Assembly (NCBI RefSeq): GCF_003233845.1 | Contig: NZ_QKRB01000034.1 | Location: forward strand, 1-47,295 | Source of the DNA: Paenibacillus sambharensis | GTDB lineage: Bacteria; Bacillota; Bacilli; Paenibacillales; Paenibacillaceae | Length of the DNA: 47,295 nucleotides | Reading direction: 5' to 3' | Shown here: in pieces, positions 44,494 through 47,295 of the stretch | Layout: the number at the start of each line of letters is the position of its first letter | How positions within the stretch are numbered: position 1 is the stretch's first letter | Notes under the pieces: model-generated | Database searches by the model: none | Told to the model about the DNA's origin: nothing | Seen by the model: the letters and a program-made list of their open reading frames with translations, nothing else | Translations under genes and position numbers: made by a program

Positions 44494-45459
44494 TCACGTA
44501 TTCTCATTTTTTCTTGTTAAGGCTTCAAACCTCTGGAAGGGGTCCGGGATGGTCATGGTATGAGCTTCTGCATCACTTATACCAGCATATAGGACCGCTG
44601 TCCCATCCGGATTGCGCACCAATCCTCCGCTGAATACGACATTGTGCAGGTCCTCCCGTTTGGCCGGCCCAGGAAGAAAATTATTGCGGACGGCGATCAG
44701 CTCGATATCCGAGTACCAGCCGGTATCCGGGTCCAGCACGAAGATCATCGGGTAATAATGCCTGTTGTTCCCTTCATCAAACCGGGCTATATGTCCCAGT
44801 ACGCCAATGAGACCATTCGACAGCATTTGAGCTTCATTAACGCCGCCCCACTCGGCATCCGTGAACTGTTCCTCAAGCAGAGGGGCTTCCGCAATCAGTT
44901 CCATGGTCAGCTCTTCAAGAGAAGCTGTACGGGCAAATCCGATTTTCCCTCTTCCTCCCTTGATACCCTGCGGCCGGGTGAATACGCCGATCCCGCCATC
45001 CTCAAGCTCCACCAGCCGGAGATCCTTCATCCCATCAGGACCGGTAAAGAAGGGGCGAAGCTCACTTACCCTCTGTCCTCTGTAGAGCACTGTGCGCCAC
45101 ATCAGCCTGTTCTCATCCTCCGGATTCGGGTAGGTTTGGACGCCTCCCATAATCAGCTCGCCGCCAACTCTCGTAATGAACGGATCCTGCAGATGGAATA
45201 CCGGCAGCTCATGCTTGGGTGCCCATACTTGTTCCTGCTGCGCAAAGAACATCACATCCGAGCTTTCGCTGTCCCGCGACTCTACCCGGCCTGCGAGCAG
45301 TATGGTCCCCTCATCTGTAAAGGGTGCTGTAATGTTATAGACATCACGGCTGCCGACACCTGTGAAGGCCAGCTTCTCCGTCTGCAGGACAGGAACCTCC
45401 CTCACATGAAATTCCTTCAGAAGCAGGTCGCAGTCAAGTGTTGCCCGTTTGTTTTGCAT
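44494..45459 (-). CDS. DUF1861 / GH130-like beta-propeller protein
   Basis: 321 residues: LAFTGVGSRDVYNITAPFTDEGTILLAGRVESRDSESSDVMFF, FHLQDPFITRVGGELIMGGVQ, DLRLVELEDGGIGVFTRPQG, GLVRNPDGTAVLYAGISDAEAH. This is the DUF1861 family, a five-bladed propeller resembling mannoside phosphorylases of GH130. A glycan-processing role with the neighbouring mannosyl-type gene set is an inference. The IS element lies 140 bp upstream of its start. Confidence 0.75.
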   Translation of the reverse strand: MQNKRATLDCDLLLKEFHVREVPVLQTEKLAFTGVGSRDVYNITAPFTDEGTILLAGRVESRDSESSDVMFFAQQEQVWAPKHELPVFHLQDPFITRVGGELIMGGVQTYPNPEDENRLMWRTVLYRGQRVSELRPFFTGPDGMKDLRLVELEDGGIGVFTRPQGIKGGRGKIGFARTASLEELTMELIAEAPLLEEQFTDAEWGGVNEAQMLSNGLIGVLGHIARFDEGNNRHYYPMIFVLDPDTGWYSDIELIAVRNNFLPGPAKREDLHNVVFSGGLVRNPDGTAVLYAGISDAEAHTMTIPDPFQRFEALTRKNENT

Positions 45460-45569
45460 CCTTCCTCATCTGCCTTTCATGAAATATTGTCCCTTCCCAA
45501 TACCCCCATCCGACTCTATTATTTTCACAGCTGCGCAAAAAATCAAGACGGTTTATGTTCAACAACCAC

Positions 45570-45598
45570 AAAAACAAAAAAAACCGCCGACCATCCGC
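45570..45598 (-). terminator. Half of a terminator split by the IS
   Basis: On the minus strand, GCGGATGGTCGGCGG followed by eight T is the 3' arm and T-tract of a terminator. Its 5' arm is missing here; the IS begins directly at the loop side, so the other half should lie beyond the window. Confidence 0.5.
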
Positions 45599-45625
45599 GG
45601 AGGGCACTGAAAAAGTCCGTTTTAT

Positions 45626-45674
45626 AGAAAAGGTACAGTCACACTCAAGAAATTGAGGAGACTGTACCTTTTCT
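45626..45674. repeat. Perfect 14-bp inverted repeat near the IS left end
   Basis: AGAAAAGGTACAGT (45626-45639) and ACTGTACCTTTTCT (45661-45674) flank a 21-nt loop just upstream of the transposase. It probably blocks read-through transcription into the gene. Confidence 0.75.
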
Positions 45675-45712
45675 CGTTTATAATTAAGGTATCACAGAGA
45701 GCGGGTGAGCGA

Positions 45713-47164
45713 ATGATTCGGCAGCAACAAACGTTGATGCTTAGTCCATATGCCAAGCTGTACGATATGTTGATCCCCAAAGACAATATGCTGCGTCAGA
45801 TCAACGAATTGGTGGACTTCGCGTTTATATACGAGGAACTGAAAGACAAGTACTGTCAGAACAACGGTCGAAATGCCATAGATCCGATCCGTATGTTTAA
45901 ATATCTGCTACTCAAGGCGATCTTCGAGCTGTCAGATGTAGACATTGTGGAACGTTCACGGTACGACCTTTCGTTCAAGTTCTTTCTAGATATGGCGCCG
46001 GAAGATCCGATCATTGAGTCCAGTTCCCTGACGAAGTTCCGCAAGCTGCGCTTGAAGGACATGAACCTGCTGGACATGCTGATCGGCAAGACAGTAGAGC
46101 TTGCCATCGAGAAGGGAATCCTGAAGAGCAAGTCCATTATCGTAGACGCCACCCACACGAAAGCACGCTACAACCAGAAATCGCCGCGTGAAATCCTGCA
46201 AGATCGGGCCAAGAAGCTGCGGAAGGCCGTGTATGCTGTGGACGAAACGGTTAAAGTCCGCATGCCGGCCAAGAACACAAACGATGTGCTGGAAGATGAA
46301 ATTGCCTACTGTAACAAACTTATTGCCTTCGTCGAGACAGAGTCAGGAATTGCGCAGCTGCCGAAGATTACGGAACCTCTGAATCTCCTGAAAGAGACCG
46401 TGGACGATGATGTCGAGCAGCTTCGTCTGGCGGCAGATCCGGATGCACGCATAGGCCACAAGAGTGCAGACTCCGCCTTCTTCGGTTACAAAACGCATCT
46501 GGCCTTGACTGAAGAAAGAATTATTACGGCAGCGGTGATTACGACTGGCGAGAAGAATGACGGCAAGCAATTACAAACCCTGATTGAGAAAAGCCAAGCG
46601 GCCGGCATGCAGGTGAGCACCGTCATCGGCGATGCCGCCTATTCCGAGAAGGACAACCTGGTCTATGCCAAGAGCAACGAGATTGCGCTCGTGTCGAAAC
46701 TCAACCCGCTCATTACGCAGGGGAACCGAAAGAAAGAAGACGAATTTCTGTTCAACAAAGATGCCAGCATGTATGTCTGCACGGCAGGGCATATGGCAGT
46801 CCGCAAAGCTCGGCAAGGCAAGAAAGGTGTAGGCAAAAATCAGGTGGATACTTACTACTTCGATGTCGAGCGCTGCAAGCGCTGCCCGCTCAGGGAAGGC
46901 TGCTACAAAGAGGGAGCAAAGACAAAAACCTACTCTGTCAGCCTGAAATCTGATGAACACGCCGAACAGATGGCCTTTCAAGAGACAGAGTATTTCAAAG
47001 CAAAAGCCAAGGAACGCTACAAGATTGAAGCAAAGAATAGTGAACTTAAACATAGACACGGGTTTGATGTCGCCACATCCTCGGGTCTGCTTGGCATGCA
47101 GCTGCAAGGGGCTATGACCATATTTGCCGTAAACCTCAAACGGATATTGAAGTTAGCGGACTGA
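45713..47164 (+). CDS. IS1182-family transposase
   Basis: 483 residues from the ATG at 45713 (the frame is open to 45653, but that part is IS end). N-terminal DUF772-like domain (RQQQTLMLSPYAKLYDMLIPKDN, RNAIDPIRMFKYLLLKAIFELSD). DDE catalytic core: IVDATHTKAR (first Asp), VIGDAAYSEKD (second Asp) and a late Glu in YKIEAKNSELKHRHGF. A Cys cluster CKRCPLREGC sits at about residues 405-414. Intact, so possibly active. Confidence 0.92.
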   Translation: MIRQQQTLMLSPYAKLYDMLIPKDNMLRQINELVDFAFIYEELKDKYCQNNGRNAIDPIRMFKYLLLKAIFELSDVDIVERSRYDLSFKFFLDMAPEDPIIESSSLTKFRKLRLKDMNLLDMLIGKTVELAIEKGILKSKSIIVDATHTKARYNQKSPREILQDRAKKLRKAVYAVDETVKVRMPAKNTNDVLEDEIAYCNKLIAFVETESGIAQLPKITEPLNLLKETVDDDVEQLRLAADPDARIGHKSADSAFFGYKTHLALTEERIITAAVITTGEKNDGKQLQTLIEKSQAAGMQVSTVIGDAAYSEKDNLVYAKSNEIALVSKLNPLITQGNRKKEDEFLFNKDASMYVCTAGHMAVRKARQGKKGVGKNQVDTYYFDVERCKRCPLREGCYKEGAKTKTYSVSLKSDEHAEQMAFQETEYFKAKAKERYKIEAKNSELKHRHGFDVATSSGLLGMQLQGAMTIFAVNLKRILKLAD

Positions 47165-47198
47165 GGATGCCTCGTAAATCCCAGACAAACAGATTAAA

Positions 47199-47242
47199 GA
47201 AGAAGGCATCTGCACCGAATTTTCGGACAGATGCCTTCTTTG
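47199..47242 (+). terminator. Transposase terminator
   Basis: AAGAAGGCATCTG ... CAGATGCCTTCTT followed by TGT, 35 bp after the transposase stop. Confidence 0.8.
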
Positions 47243-47295
47243 TACACCTAAATGTGGCCGCGTGAAGAAAATTGCTTGGTTTTTCAGTGCCCTCC

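Larger units (their letters stand above)
45599..47295 (+). mobile_element. IS1182-family insertion sequence (complete)
   Basis: 1,697 bp bounded by perfect 16-bp terminal inverted repeats GGAGGGCACTGAAAAA (45599-45614) and TTTTTCAGTGCCCTCC (47280-47295). One transposase gene inside. The right repeat ends at the last base of the window, so the target duplication cannot be checked. Confidence 0.92.

Overview
The window looks like chromosomal DNA of a Paenibacillus or close relative. Typical Gram-positive ribosome binding sites (AAGGAGG-like), GTG/TTG starts, an S-layer-homology serine hydrolase, a pectate lyase with a perfect cre box, a CYP152-type P450 and an IS1182-type element all fit. The genus is an inference; no rRNA or marker gene is present.

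Region 1 (1 to about 14,200) is the striking part. It is an AT-rich array of short genes, all on the minus strand. Neighbouring genes are separated by GC-richer structured repeats of about 108-180 bp (17 sites plus remnants). Each repeat starts TAACG-(6-7 nt)-YATTCACG and ends CGTGAATR-CGGT-GTTA, and its interior folds into up to three hairpins. The sequence on each side of a gene forms an 18-20 nt inverted repeat that is specific to that gene and abuts the GTTA cores. This is the layout of an integron gene-cassette array with attC-like sites (read on the minus strand: gene, then attC). No integrase or attI is visible, so the stretch is best described as a CALIN-like (attC cluster lacking an integrase) array in a Gram-positive. 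Cargo includes a double-HEPN protein, a DUF4365-type nuclease-like protein, a YaaC-like protein, a radical-SAM plus membrane PLD-like pair, a DUF1871 protein, a lipoprotein, several small membrane proteins, a frameshifted gene and a non-coding cassette of 17-bp tandem repeats.

Region 2 (14,500 to 28,300) is ordinary GC-richer chromosome: a short nitrilase-family amidohydrolase, an alpha/beta hydrolase, cydAB-type terminal oxidase, a tripartite tricarboxylate transporter (order C-A-B), pectate lyase, two P450s, and small conserved proteins.

Region 3 (28,400 to 45,500) holds stress and carbohydrate genes: GlsB-type membrane protein, GH13 alpha-glucosidase, SLH serine hydrolase, a decayed phosphotransferase fragment, Ohr, an AarF/UbiB kinase with a phasin-like partner, a monooxygenase-fold protein, PhzF, type I pullulanase, and a translationally coupled nucleotidyltransferase / GT4 glycosyltransferase / toroid-type glycan gene set next to a DUF1861 protein.

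Region 4 (45,599 to 47,295) is a complete IS1182-family element whose right terminal repeat coincides with the window end. It appears to have landed inside a rho-independent terminator.
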